A stretch of 64,000 bases of DNA. Source: Candidatus Vicinibacter proximus (GTDB taxonomy: Bacteria; Bacteroidota; Bacteroidia; Chitinophagales; Saprospiraceae). Below the pieces are notes generated by a model that had not been told where the DNA came from, ran no database searches, and was given only the letters and a program-made list of their open reading frames with translations. The first letter of the stretch is position 1. Every line of letters starts with the position of its first letter. The stretch is from positions 248,001 to 312,000 of the forward strand of contig JADJOE010000001.1 of NCBI GenBank assembly GCA_016713905.1, given 5' to 3'. Both the position numbers and the translations under genes were made by a program. This document shows, one piece after another, positions 7,878-16,007 of this stretch.

Positions 7878-9096
7878 CCTTATAGAATTTAAAAACTAAA
7901 ATTGCTATATCATCAGGAACCTCCTGATCCTCTCTAAATTTTAACACCTCATCCATCACACTTCCTGCTGTCTGCTCGGCATTTAACATTTTGTTTTCCA
8001 AGATATGCCTTTTAAGCATTTCTGTATTATAATTTTTGCCAGACCTGTTCTTTATATCGACCAATCCATCTGTAAAAGCTATGAGTGTTACATCTTCATC
8101 CAATCGTACGATTCCTTCATTAATTTCTGGAAGATTTTCAAAATGTCCAATTATTGTTGTGGTGGCTTTTAACTCCGTGGTTTCTTTTCCTTTTATCAAC
8201 AATGGAGGAATGTGACCGGCATTGACATAATAAAGCATATTTTGTTTGATATCTGCAATGGCGATAAAAAAGGTGAGATATTTTTCACCCTTTGTCATCC
8301 TAGAAACGGTTTGATTCAATGCTATTACCAATGTCTCAAGATCTCTATATTGCTGTCCAAGATTTTGTACCAAAGCTTGAAAATTAGCCATTATCATAGC
8401 TGCAGCCATCCCCTTTCCTGAAACATCTGCGATACAAAAAAGAATTTTGTTTTCGGAAAATTTTATAAAATCAATATAATCTCCTCCTACTTTATAATGC
8501 GGTCGGTAAACATTGGCCAATTGATATTGTGTCCCACTTGGCATTTTTGCTGGTATCAACATTTGCGTCACCTCATTGGCAAACTCCATTTCCTTTTCTT
8601 GAACGATTTGTCCTCTTACAAGAATTTTATTTTCTATGGCTACTGCTATAATATTAGTTATTGATGTAATAAACTGAATGTTATTGAACACATCTTCACT
8701 TCTCTTTACGCCACTTATTAGTGAATATGCAATTGGCTGCTTTTTATGATAAACAGGAATGATAAATTCAAATTCTTGAAGTCTTGGATCATCTTGAGGT
8801 TTTATAGTGTGTAGTCTGGTAAATTGCAAAAACAAATTAGGGAGTTCATCAATTTTTACATCAGGATTAATATTAAACTCCACACATAAATTCCATGAAT
8901 TATTTTCTCTGATAAAAAGAGCTATTTTTTCAATACTTAGTTCCCAGGTTAAGAAATTTTTATACATATTAAAAAGATCTTCCTGTGGTAAATTCTCATT
9001 GATAGCCTGGGTTATATTAAGCAAAGAGGTAATTTGAAGTTGTTTAAGGCTCAACTCATTTTGCATTTTGGTTAATATGCCTTGCTCTCTGTTCAT
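7867..9096 (-). CDS. GAF-like plus PP2C (SpoIIE/RsbU-type) serine phosphatase
   Basis: A 409-aa signalling protein. Residues of about 20-160 form a GAF-like sensor region, and a short coiled linker (QEKEMEFANEVTQ) leads into a PP2C-type phosphatase at about 190-405. Catalytic metal-ligand motifs are visible: GGDYIDF, then DVSGKGMAAA, NAGHIPP, FTDGLVD, and a final DDIAILV. Relatives dephosphorylate STAS-type anti-sigma antagonists or other Ser/Thr-phosphorylated partners. No STAS or anti-sigma kinase gene is in the window, so the target is unknown. It begins 4 nt after the permease stop and overlaps the TM2 gene. Confidence 0.85.
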   Translation of the reverse strand: MNREQGILTKMQNELSLKQLQITSLLNITQAINENLPQEDLFNMYKNFLTWELSIEKIALFIRENNSWNLCVEFNINPDVKIDELPNLFLQFTRLHTIKPQDDPRLQEFEFIIPVYHKKQPIAYSLISGVKRSEDVFNNIQFITSITNIIAVAIENKILVRGQIVQEKEMEFANEVTQMLIPAKMPSGTQYQLANVYRPHYKVGGDYIDFIKFSENKILFCIADVSGKGMAAAMIMANFQALVQNLGQQYRDLETLVIALNQTVSRMTKGEKYLTFFIAIADIKQNMLYYVNAGHIPPLLIKGKETTELKATTTIIGHFENLPEINEGIVRLDEDVTLIAFTDGLVDIKNRSGKNYNTEMLKRHILENKMLNAEQTAGSVMDEVLKFREDQEVPDDIAILVFKFYKDEK

Positions 9097-9100
9097 TCCC

Positions 9101-10072
9101 TTATTTAACAGCTATTTTAACGTCAAACTTGTCTCTTAAATGATTGGTTACTAATTGAAAAGATAGAATTAACAAAATTACAACAATAGCAGGAATTAAT
9201 GCTTGTATTATCTTTCCACTAAAAATCAGAGAATATTGTTCCTGCATTATATTTCCCAAAGTTGGAATTGGTGGTTGCAGACCTAGACCTAAAAAAGATA
9301 ACCCAGACTCTAATAATATTGCCAAAGCAAAATTGGCAGATAGTTGTATCCAAATCGGACCAGTAATGTTTGGAAAAATATGATTGACAAGTATTCTGAT
9401 GTTGGTGAATCCAAGGGCTTTTCCTGCAAGTACAAAATTTGTTTGCTTAAATGCCATAACTTGTCCTCTTACTAGTCTGGCTAAATCTCCCCACATAGTA
9501 AGTCCAATTGCAATAAAAATTGACCAAAAATTTTTACCAAATACCAATAAAATTATAAATGCAAGTAAGACTGTAGGTAGAGACCAAAATATGCTTATTA
9601 TAAAAGATATTACAAAATCACAAATACCACCAAAGTAACCTGAAATGGCTCCCAAAAGCGTACCTATTATAGCGGACAAAAAAACGGAGGCAAATCCTAT
9701 TAATAAGGTATATCTGAGTCCAATGATAATTCTACTGTAAATATCCCTACCATACTTATCTGTACCTAATACAAATGTTCTACTAACAGTATTTTCATCC
9801 CCCTTTTTCGCAAGTGTTGGTTTTACAAAAGAATTGTCACCATGCATCCATTTTTTGATTATGTTTCGTTTTTCACTATTGCCTTTGGGTAAAAACCATG
9901 CCACAAAGCCGGGATTTTTCAAAGCTATTTCAGGTATCTGAGTATTGTTATTTTCGGTGTAATCCGTACAAATTAAATATCCTAAGAAGCCACAAATTAT
10001 AGCAATGCATAAGTAAATTGTTGCAAAGTAATATAGAACATTAGAAGACTTTAAAGAATACTTATTCTTCAT
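9101..10072 (-). CDS. OppC/DppC-type ABC transporter permease
   Basis: A 323-aa inner-membrane permease of the peptide/nickel ABC importer class. It has an N-terminal helix, the signature LGTDKYGRDIYSR before the core membrane region, and about five further helices. The EAA loop that docks onto the ATPase is visible as GKALGF followed by NHIFPN. No second permease, ATPase or substrate-binding protein lies beside it; its neighbours are a phosphatase and a MazG-like gene. The rest of the transporter must therefore be encoded elsewhere. It overlaps the MazG-like gene by the 4 nt ATGA. Confidence 0.85.
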   Translation of the reverse strand: MKNKYSLKSSNVLYYFATIYLCIAIICGFLGYLICTDYTENNNTQIPEIALKNPGFVAWFLPKGNSEKRNIIKKWMHGDNSFVKPTLAKKGDENTVSRTFVLGTDKYGRDIYSRIIIGLRYTLLIGFASVFLSAIIGTLLGAISGYFGGICDFVISFIISIFWSLPTVLLAFIILLVFGKNFWSIFIAIGLTMWGDLARLVRGQVMAFKQTNFVLAGKALGFTNIRILVNHIFPNITGPIWIQLSANFALAILLESGLSFLGLGLQPPIPTLGNIMQEQYSLIFSGKIIQALIPAIVVILLILSFQLVTNHLRDKFDVKIAVK

Positions 10073-10398
10073 AGTTTTTTGTTATTTAGGTGTCTTGTTC
10101 TATCTCTTTCTGTTTTTTTTATAATATTATTATGGAATGCTTTATCAAGATCAATATTCATCTGATTTGCAAGACAAAAGCATACAAAAAATATGTCCGT
10201 TAACTCATCTTCTATTTTCTCCGAAGGATTATCTTTTTCTTCAGAATTTTTAAATGACTGTTCTCCATAAACTCTTGCCATATATCTTGCAAGCTCTCCA
10301 ACTTCTTCCATCAAAAGTGCAAGATTTGTCATTTCTTTAAAATAACCTTTACCATAGGTCTTTATCCATGTATTTACTATATCTTGATATTTCTTCAC
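10069..10398 (-). CDS. MazG-like nucleotide pyrophosphohydrolase
   Basis: A 109-aa all-alpha protein of the MazG/MazG-like NTP pyrophosphatase superfamily, which hydrolyses nucleoside triphosphates to monophosphates, often as housecleaning enzymes. The metal-binding pattern EExxE...ExxD is present as E31-E32-x-x-E35 and E65-x-x-D68. It is a single MazG module, shorter than E. coli MazG. It overlaps the dtd gene by one base and the permease by 4 nt, placing it second in the operon. Substrate unknown. Confidence 0.8.
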   Translation of the reverse strand: MKKYQDIVNTWIKTYGKGYFKEMTNLALLMEEVGELARYMARVYGEQSFKNSEEKDNPSEKIEDELTDIFFVCFCLANQMNIDLDKAFHNNIIKKTERDRTRHLNNKKL

Positions 10399-10850
10399 TA
10401 TTCTCGATTTTTAGAATCCATAATAATAGTTACTGGTCCTTCATTCGTTAGTCTTATTTGCATAGTTGCTCCAAATATACCGGTTCTTATTTTACCTGGC
10501 AGTTTATCTTTTGCTTGATTACAAAAGTAATTATATAATTTTTCTCCTATTTCAGGCTTTGCAGCCAAACTAAATCCTGGCCTGTTCCCCTTTTTGGTGC
10601 TTGCAAATAATGTAAACTGGCTTATGAGTAATATTTCTCCTTCAATTTCTTCAATATTCAAATTCATTTTGTTCTCGCGGTCTGAAAAAATTCGCAATTG
10701 AAGCAATTTGGAAATAAGCCAATTGACATCTGTTTCATCATCACTTATTCCGATTCCAATTAACACACATAAGCCATTTCCTATTTTGGTGTGCATTTTA
10801 CTATCCACGCTAAGTATAGCCTCTGAAACTCTTTGAATTATTATCCTCAT
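10398..10850 (-). CDS. dtd: D-aminoacyl-tRNA deacylase
   Basis: Removes D-amino acids (and glycine from mischarged tRNA-Ala) from tRNA in the cytosol. The 150-aa length is typical of DTD. The two signature motifs are present: SQFTL at residues 77-81 and NEGPVT at 136-141, which contains the cross-subunit Gly-cis-Pro. It is the first gene of the long minus-strand operon. The 514-nt AT-rich region upstream must hold the operon promoter, but I could not find a convincing -7 box for it. Confidence 0.95.
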   Translation of the reverse strand: MRIIIQRVSEAILSVDSKMHTKIGNGLCVLIGIGISDDETDVNWLISKLLQLRIFSDRENKMNLNIEEIEGEILLISQFTLFASTKKGNRPGFSLAAKPEIGEKLYNYFCNQAKDKLPGKIRTGIFGATMQIRLTNEGPVTIIMDSKNRE

Positions 10851-11364
10851 ATTTTAAAATAGTTCTTGACTTATATTGTCTTCTATTCTTAATCTTAAGT
10901 TTAGATTTTTAAAAATTTAAACATAGTGTTTTTAATTAATGTCTACTTTATTCTTAATCAATGGTGGAAAAATTAAAATATCCACATTTACTCACAAATC
11001 TTTAACACGGTTTATACAAGGATAAATTAATTTCAATTATATATAAAAAAGTAAAATATTTAAGACATTGATCAGTAAATGTGCTTAGGAGAAATCATAA
11101 TTTTTTAACATTTTTTTACCCAAAGTTTTTAACATTTATTTTTTTTAACAATATAATTTAATAAATCTATGTACCTGATTTACAATAATATTAAGATTGA
11201 AATTATTGTGTATTTTTTTGTTTAAAACTGAAAAATTGAATTTTTTGCACATATTAACATTAATCATTGTATTGTCTTTTTTTTTTAATTCATTTAAAAT
11301 AATTAAGATTATGAAGATTAAAAAAAACTAATAAAATGTGCTTGTTTTATTTCAATTTTGAACC
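10851..11364. other. 514-nt AT-rich intergenic region between divergent dtd and ctaA
   Basis: No credible open reading frame or RNA gene is seen. The region is very AT-rich with several long T- and A-runs. It should contain the promoters of two divergent transcripts. ATATCCACA at 10978-10986 differs from the DnaA-box consensus TTATNCACA at one position, but it is isolated. I see no clustered boxes, so I do not call an origin. Confidence 0.5.
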
Positions 11365-12414
11365 ATGTTTGGAAAAGTACAAAGTAAGGCTGTTAGGATT
11401 TGGTTATTCTTTGGACTGTTGATGGTTTTCATTCAGGTCTTTTTGGGTGGCGTAACAAGATTAACCGGTTCAGGTTTAAGCATTACAAAATGGGATATTG
11501 TAACTGGGGTTGTTATTCCTTTTACCGAAAATGCTTGGCTTGAAGTTTTTGAACTTTATAAGAAAACCCCACAATATCAAAAGATTAATCAAGGTATTAC
11601 AATAGAAGATTTTAAATATATTTTTTGGTGGGAATATCTTCATAGACTTTGGGCGCGACTGATGGGATTTGTATTCATAGTTCCTTTTTTACTTTTTTGG
11701 CGAAGGAAATTGTTAGACTCGTGGTTAATTAAAGATCTATTGATTGTTTTATTATTAGCTGCATTTGTGGCTTCTCTTGGGTGGATAATGGTGGCAAGTG
11801 GATTAATTAACAGACCGTGGGTAAATGCTTATAAATTATCATTTCACTTGTGTGCTGCTCTTTTGCTTATTGGATATTTACTTTGGACGACATTGAAAGC
11901 TGTTTACGGAATGGATGATAAATTTGACAATCGAAATAATTATTGGTTTTATTTATCATTACCTGTATTTTTCTTTCTCCAAGTATTTTTAGGTGGGTTA
12001 ATGAGTGGAATGAAGGCTGCTCTGGTTGCTCCCACTTGGCCAGATATAAATGGTAGTATGATCCCAAGTGAAGTACTTGCTATTAAAGATTACATTTCAT
12101 TTATGTTTAATGATTATGAATCAAATCATGGAAGTGCATTTATTGTGCAATTTTTACACAGATCTTTGGCTTATATAATTTTATTTATAATATTTAGTCT
12201 TCTGGTTTTGCAAAAGGTAAAGTACGGCGTTATAGATAGTAAAATTATGGTTCTGTTTGTTGTTACTACCATGCAAGGTGTACTTGGAGTTTTAACATTG
12301 ATTTATTCAATAGGTAGTTTACCAATAGAATTTGCAGTATCCCATCAAATGCTAGGAATTGTTTGTTTTGGTTTAAGTGTATTCTGTTTGTATAACAAAC
12401 GTTATTTAGCATAA
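11365..12414 (+). CDS. ctaA: Heme A synthase (COX15/CtaA family)
   Basis: Oxidises heme O to heme A for cytochrome c oxidase in the inner membrane. The 349-aa protein has about eight membrane helices in two four-helix halves. The four family histidines are at His93 (EYLHRLWAR), His161 (LSFHL), His265 (FLHRS) and His327 (SHQML). The GGVTRLTGSGLSITKW segment near the first helix matches the mitochondrial/alphaproteobacterial type rather than the Bacillus type. No oxidase subunit or heme O synthase gene is adjacent. The start at 11365 directly precedes the first helix. Confidence 0.93.
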   Translation: MFGKVQSKAVRIWLFFGLLMVFIQVFLGGVTRLTGSGLSITKWDIVTGVVIPFTENAWLEVFELYKKTPQYQKINQGITIEDFKYIFWWEYLHRLWARLMGFVFIVPFLLFWRRKLLDSWLIKDLLIVLLLAAFVASLGWIMVASGLINRPWVNAYKLSFHLCAALLLIGYLLWTTLKAVYGMDDKFDNRNNYWFYLSLPVFFFLQVFLGGLMSGMKAALVAPTWPDINGSMIPSEVLAIKDYISFMFNDYESNHGSAFIVQFLHRSLAYIILFIIFSLLVLQKVKYGVIDSKIMVLFVVTTMQGVLGVLTLIYSIGSLPIEFAVSHQMLGIVCFGLSVFCLYNKRYLA

Positions 12415-12470
12415 TGGGAGATTGAAGGAATCATTTTGAATAAAACAGCAAACTGTTTAATAGTATTTTT

Positions 12471-12478
12471 TATTTTTG
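12471..12478 (+). promoter_or_regulatory. Candidate -7 promoter element for the alpha/beta hydrolase
   Basis: TATTTTTG fits TAnnTTTG and ends 19 nt before the ATG at 12498. No clear -33 box is seen. Confidence 0.4.
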
Positions 12479-12497
12479 ACATTAATATTTTATTATC

Positions 12498-13256
12498 ATG
12501 ACATTGGAAATTATCCAGGAAGGTAGATTTAAGTACATAGAATCAAATAAGGAAGGAGAAGTGATCTTGCTTTTGCATGGGCTATTTGGTGCACTAAGTA
12601 ATTTTAAAGGTATAATTGATTATTTTGGCAATAGATATAGGGTTATTGTTCCTATTTTGCCGATATATGAATTACCCATACTTCAAGTATCTCTAAGCGG
12701 TTTAGTTAATTATGTTTATGATTTTGTACGTCATAAAGATCTTAAACAAATAAACCTATTAGGTAATTCCTTAGGAGGTCATGTTGGATTGCTTTATGCT
12801 TTAGAGGATTTAGATAGAATTGCCTCGATAACATTAACTGGAAGCTCAGGCTTGTATGAAAGTGGAATGGGTAATACATTTCCAAAAAGAGGTGATTATG
12901 ATTTTATAAAAACTAAAACAGAAGCCACTTTTTATGATCCCAAGGTAGCAACTAAAGAACTGGTTGATGAAGTTTATGGAATTGTAAATGATAGAGGAAA
13001 GGCAATTAGGGTAATAGCTACAGCAAAATCAGCTATAAGACATAATCTAGGAGATAAGTTGCATCTAATTAAGAAACCAGCCCTTCTAATATGGGGAGAA
13101 AATGACATTGTAACGCCACCCTTTGTAGGTGAAAAATTTAAAGAACTCCTTCCTGATGCGCAGTTATTTATATTGGAAAAATGTGGGCATGCCCCAATGA
13201 TGGAAAAACCGGAAGAGTTTAACTTAATTTTTGAAAAATTTCTGATGAAAGTATAA
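12498..13256 (+). CDS. Alpha/beta-fold hydrolase
   Basis: A 252-aa cytosolic serine hydrolase. The nucleophile elbow GNSLGG at residues 89-94 places Ser91. The acid is probably Asp203 (GENDIV) and the base His231 (CGHAPMMEKP). The HGLFGALSNF segment near residue 27 supplies the oxyanion-hole region. The fold is common to esterases, epoxide hydrolases and C-C hydrolases, and no substrate can be assigned. It has its own -7-like promoter 83 nt after ctaA and ends 69 nt before the sigma factor gene. Confidence 0.85.
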   Translation: MTLEIIQEGRFKYIESNKEGEVILLLHGLFGALSNFKGIIDYFGNRYRVIVPILPIYELPILQVSLSGLVNYVYDFVRHKDLKQINLLGNSLGGHVGLLYALEDLDRIASITLTGSSGLYESGMGNTFPKRGDYDFIKTKTEATFYDPKVATKELVDEVYGIVNDRGKAIRVIATAKSAIRHNLGDKLHLIKKPALLIWGENDIVTPPFVGEKFKELLPDAQLFILEKCGHAPMMEKPEEFNLIFEKFLMKV

Positions 13257-13325
13257 TAGAAATTGTATTTGAAGAGCAGCGGATTTTTGTTTTGAGGGGT
13301 CATATTCTTTAGGGCCTGGTTTATT

Positions 13326-13862
13326 ATGGATGTAGAACTTATCATACAGGGCTGCCTATTGGGTGATAGAAAATTTCAAAAGGCATTGTTTGATCGTTTT
13401 TCTGGAAAGATGATGGCGGTTTGTATGAGATATTCCAGACATAGGATGGAAGCAGAAGATTTACTTCAAGATGGGTTCGTAAAGGTTTTTCAAAATTTAA
13501 ATCAGTATAAATCTGAAGGACCTTTTGAACAATGGGTTAGGAGAATAATGATCAACAATGCAATTAAGAAATATCACAAGAAAAGTAACCAAAATGAATT
13601 TTTAAGTTCGGACGATATGCCTGAAATGTTTGAAGCTGAGGAAGCTGTAAACAATTTAATGTATGCGGAGCTAATTGAAATGGTGGAAGAATTACCTGAT
13701 GGTTACCGTATGGTTTTTAACTTATACGCGATTGAAGGATATAGCCATAAAGAAATTTCCGAAATGCTCTTAATCGAAGAAAGTACATCTCGTTCTCAAC
13801 TTGTTAAAGCTAGAAAAGTGTTACAAGAAAAATTATTGAATAGTCAAAAAGTCACAATATGA
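13326..13862 (+). CDS. ECF-type RNA polymerase sigma factor
   Basis: A 178-aa sigma-70 family protein with region 2 at about residues 20-90 (the AEDLLQDGFVKVF segment is the core-binding and -10 recognition part) and region 4 at about 115-170 (LPDGYRMVFNLYAIEGYSHKEISEML, a helix-turn-helix). It lacks region 3 and has the usual ECF size. The stop overlaps the start of the next gene in ATGA, so the two are translationally coupled, as sigma and anti-sigma genes often are. The next gene encodes an unusual membrane-anchored barrel protein, a candidate regulator of this factor. Confidence 0.93.
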   Translation: MDVELIIQGCLLGDRKFQKALFDRFSGKMMAVCMRYSRHRMEAEDLLQDGFVKVFQNLNQYKSEGPFEQWVRRIMINNAIKKYHKKSNQNEFLSSDDMPEMFEAEEAVNNLMYAELIEMVEELPDGYRMVFNLYAIEGYSHKEISEMLLIEESTSRSQLVKARKVLQEKLLNSQKVTI

Positions 13863-15280
13863 GTTTTAGAAATTCTGACCACTTTACAGATAGATTTTTT
13901 AGAAAGAAATTGAAAGATGTTGATTTGGGCAACCAAGATCATCTTTGGAAAGGTATTGAGTCTGCTCTTAATGAGGATAAAAGTTCCAGACGAGTACTTA
14001 GTTTTCCATGGATGTTAAAAAGTGTCTTGGTATTAAGTCTGATAAGCTTTAGTTTGTTAGCTTCCTATCGTTATTTCAACAATAATTCAAGTAACCTAAA
14101 TGAAGACGCAAAGAATGGAAATAGGGTAACTTCCGGAATTGTGGCTGATAACAGTGTTCATTCTATACAAAATAACCAAAGTGTTGAAAATTCTGATTCC
14201 AGAATTTCTAATGTAAATGAAGTGGTTTCAGATAATAAAACTTATCATAAAGCAATTGACAACTCTGAAAATCCAAATAATGTAACACACAATAACGAAA
14301 CATCAAAGCAAAAAGACGGCTCCTCCATTATTAATGATTTTTCAGAGCCAATATCTAATGATGCTTTGGTCAATGTGGGTTTTCAAGCTAGAAATGAATT
14401 GGAAAATAGAACTGAGGATGGTAAGAAAAACTTGGATAATTTAGAGGGTAGAGATATAGAATTTAATCTTATTCCTAGCAACGATAAATATTTGATTGAA
14501 TATAATAGTATTAATTGGTGGCCTAAGCAAAAGAAATTTAAAGATGATGGTTGTTTTACTCGGGACAAGAGCTTAGAAAGAAGACGGCTATATTTGGATG
14601 TTTATTATTCCCCGGAAATTTCCAGGAGAACAATAGAGGCAAAAAATGTACAATCGGTAGCTTATGCGAATAAGCGACAGATGGATGAAACCTTTATCAA
14701 GGCGTTTTCAGCTGGTTCCAGAATTTCTATGGTTTCAGCAAATGGCTTTTCTGTAAGAACTGGTTTTAATTATTCTGAAATAAAAGAGAGATTTAATTTT
14801 GTAAAAGGTACACAGCTTATCACCTTGATAAAGAAGGATGCACAAGGAAATCCTATTGATACAGTTCAGGAAGAGGTGGCAATTGTTGATAACATATATA
14901 ATAGGTATAAATTTTTTGATATTCCTATTTCAGTGGGATATGAAATAGATCTTGTTGATTTTGTCTTTACTGTAAGCGGTGGTCTTGGAATAAATTTGAT
15001 GACCAAAAGAGAAGGATTTGTGTATGGACCTGATTTAACCTCAAAACTTAACCTGAGCTCTTCAGTTGAGGGAAATCAGAAAATCTTTAAGGACAATGCA
15101 GGAATAAGTCTACTTGCTTCTTTTGGTCTTAATTATAAAATTCGAAAGGGTTTTATGTTATTGGCCGAGCCATCTATGAGATACTATCTTGGATCTTTAA
15201 CAGACAGCAAATATCCAATAAGCCAGAAGTACATGCAATTTGGGTTAATAGCTGGCCTAAGGTATCAATTGGTTTATTAA
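13859..15280 (+). CDS. Putative anti-sigma/outer-membrane barrel fusion protein
   Basis: A 473-aa protein without a cleavable signal peptide. Residues 1-48 are charged and soluble, containing F-x-x-K-L-K-D and DHLWKGIESAL, a pattern seen at the N-terminus of small Bacteroidota anti-sigma proteins. One membrane helix follows at about 50-68. A long Asn/Ser-rich disordered linker covers about 70-195. From about 230 to the end the sequence reads as an outer-membrane beta-barrel of the PorT/OMP_b-brl type, with strands such as FSVRTGFNYSEI and YFDIPISVGYEI-like patterns, ending in aromatic QLVY. If read correctly, one chain crosses both membranes. The 4-nt overlap with the ECF sigma gene suggests it senses the envelope and controls that factor (inference). 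Confidence 0.65.
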   Translation: MSFRNSDHFTDRFFRKKLKDVDLGNQDHLWKGIESALNEDKSSRRVLSFPWMLKSVLVLSLISFSLLASYRYFNNNSSNLNEDAKNGNRVTSGIVADNSVHSIQNNQSVENSDSRISNVNEVVSDNKTYHKAIDNSENPNNVTHNNETSKQKDGSSIINDFSEPISNDALVNVGFQARNELENRTEDGKKNLDNLEGRDIEFNLIPSNDKYLIEYNSINWWPKQKKFKDDGCFTRDKSLERRRLYLDVYYSPEISRRTIEAKNVQSVAYANKRQMDETFIKAFSAGSRISMVSANGFSVRTGFNYSEIKERFNFVKGTQLITLIKKDAQGNPIDTVQEEVAIVDNIYNRYKFFDIPISVGYEIDLVDFVFTVSGGLGINLMTKREGFVYGPDLTSKLNLSSSVEGNQKIFKDNAGISLLASFGLNYKIRKGFMLLAEPSMRYYLGSLTDSKYPISQKYMQFGLIAGLRYQLVY

Positions 15281-15333
15281 TATATTTGGCGAAGGAAGAA
15301 TATACGCCAGATATTTTTCTTCCTAGTGTCAAT

Positions 15334-15353
15334 TTTGTTCCACGTGGAACAAA
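15334..15353. promoter_or_regulatory. parS-like palindrome, site 1
   Basis: A perfect 20-bp palindrome whose 16-bp core TGTTCCACGTGGAACA differs by one base from the Bacillus-type parS sequence TGTTCCACGTGAAACA. ParB/Spo0J binds parS to organise chromosome segregation. It lies in the non-coding gap between 15280 and 15424. Confidence 0.75.
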
Positions 15354-15382
15354 GTGGATCTTTTTCAAACCAAATTTGGTTA

Positions 15383-15396
15383 GTTCCACGTGGAAC
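15383..15396. promoter_or_regulatory. parS-like palindrome, site 2
   Basis: A second perfect 14-bp copy of GTTCCACGTGGAAC, with a centre 46 bp from the first. Its flanks differ from those of site 1, so the shared core is not just a longer duplication. Two such sites in one gap support a ParB-binding function. Confidence 0.75.
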
Positions 15397-15423
15397 ATTT
15401 AAACTTAGGCTAAAGCTTTCGTG

Positions 15424-15936
15424 ATGGCAATATTTTTCGAAACACAAATAGAAAAGTATGGGCGAAATGGCGAAAAAACAGGATGGACTTATATTCTACT
15501 GGACGCCTATTTAACGGAACAGCTCAACCCCAATAAAAAAATTTCATATAGAGTTAAAGGACTTTTAGACAAAGTCTCTATCCAAGGAGCAAGCATTCTA
15601 CCCATTGGTAACGGTCAATTTATTTTACCTCTGAATTTGACTTTAAGAAAACTATTAAAAAAGAAAGCGGGCGACAAAGTACTAGTTAAGCTTTCATTAG
15701 ATGTGAGTCAATATAGCATAGACGATGATTTCGTAGATTGTTTAAGTGCAGAAAAAGAGGCATATACTTTCTTTAAAAATCTACCTGAGTCACATCAAAA
15801 ATATTTTTCTAAATGGATTCAGACAGCAAGAACATCTGAAACCAAGGCAAACCGAATTGCTGAAGCCACAACAGCACTTACCAAAAAAATGGGTTATGCC
15901 GAAATGATTAGAAACAGAAAAAAGGACAAATTATAG
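15424..15936 (+). CDS. YdeI/OmpD-associated family protein (DUF1905 + OmdA)
   Basis: A 170-aa cytosolic protein. Residues of about 3-95 look like DUF1905 (TGWTYILLDAYL, then ASILPIGNGQFILPLN, then AGDKVLVKL). Residues of about 105-160 match the OmdA helical tail (LPESHQKYFSKWIQTARTSETKANRIAEA). Family members have been linked to bacteriocin or peptide resistance in enterobacteria, but the mechanism is unclear. The ATG at 15424 is preferred over the GTG one codon earlier. The start is just downstream of the two parS-like sites. Confidence 0.8.
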   Translation: MAIFFETQIEKYGRNGEKTGWTYILLDAYLTEQLNPNKKISYRVKGLLDKVSIQGASILPIGNGQFILPLNLTLRKLLKKKAGDKVLVKLSLDVSQYSIDDDFVDCLSAEKEAYTFFKNLPESHQKYFSKWIQTARTSETKANRIAEATTALTKKMGYAEMIRNRKKDKL

Positions 15937-15981
15937 AGAGTAAAACAACCCAAACAAACCCACAATATTCTATCATTAACC

Positions 15982-15989
15982 TATCTTCG
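15982..15989 (+). promoter_or_regulatory. Candidate -7 promoter element for the GT2 operon
   Basis: TATCTTCG, one base from TATCTTTG, ends 18 nt before the ATG at 16008. No clear -33 box is seen. Confidence 0.4.
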
Positions 15990-16007
15990 CGTCGATAGAA
16001 AAGAAAA

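Noticed and set aside
10851..11364. Replication origin
   Set aside because: Only one imperfect DnaA box and no dnaA, dnaN or box cluster; AT-richness alone is not enough.
15174..15398. Minus-strand frame beginning MFHVEL across the parS-like sites
   Set aside because: The start is produced by the palindrome GTTCCACGTGGAAC itself, and the rest lies antisense to the barrel gene.
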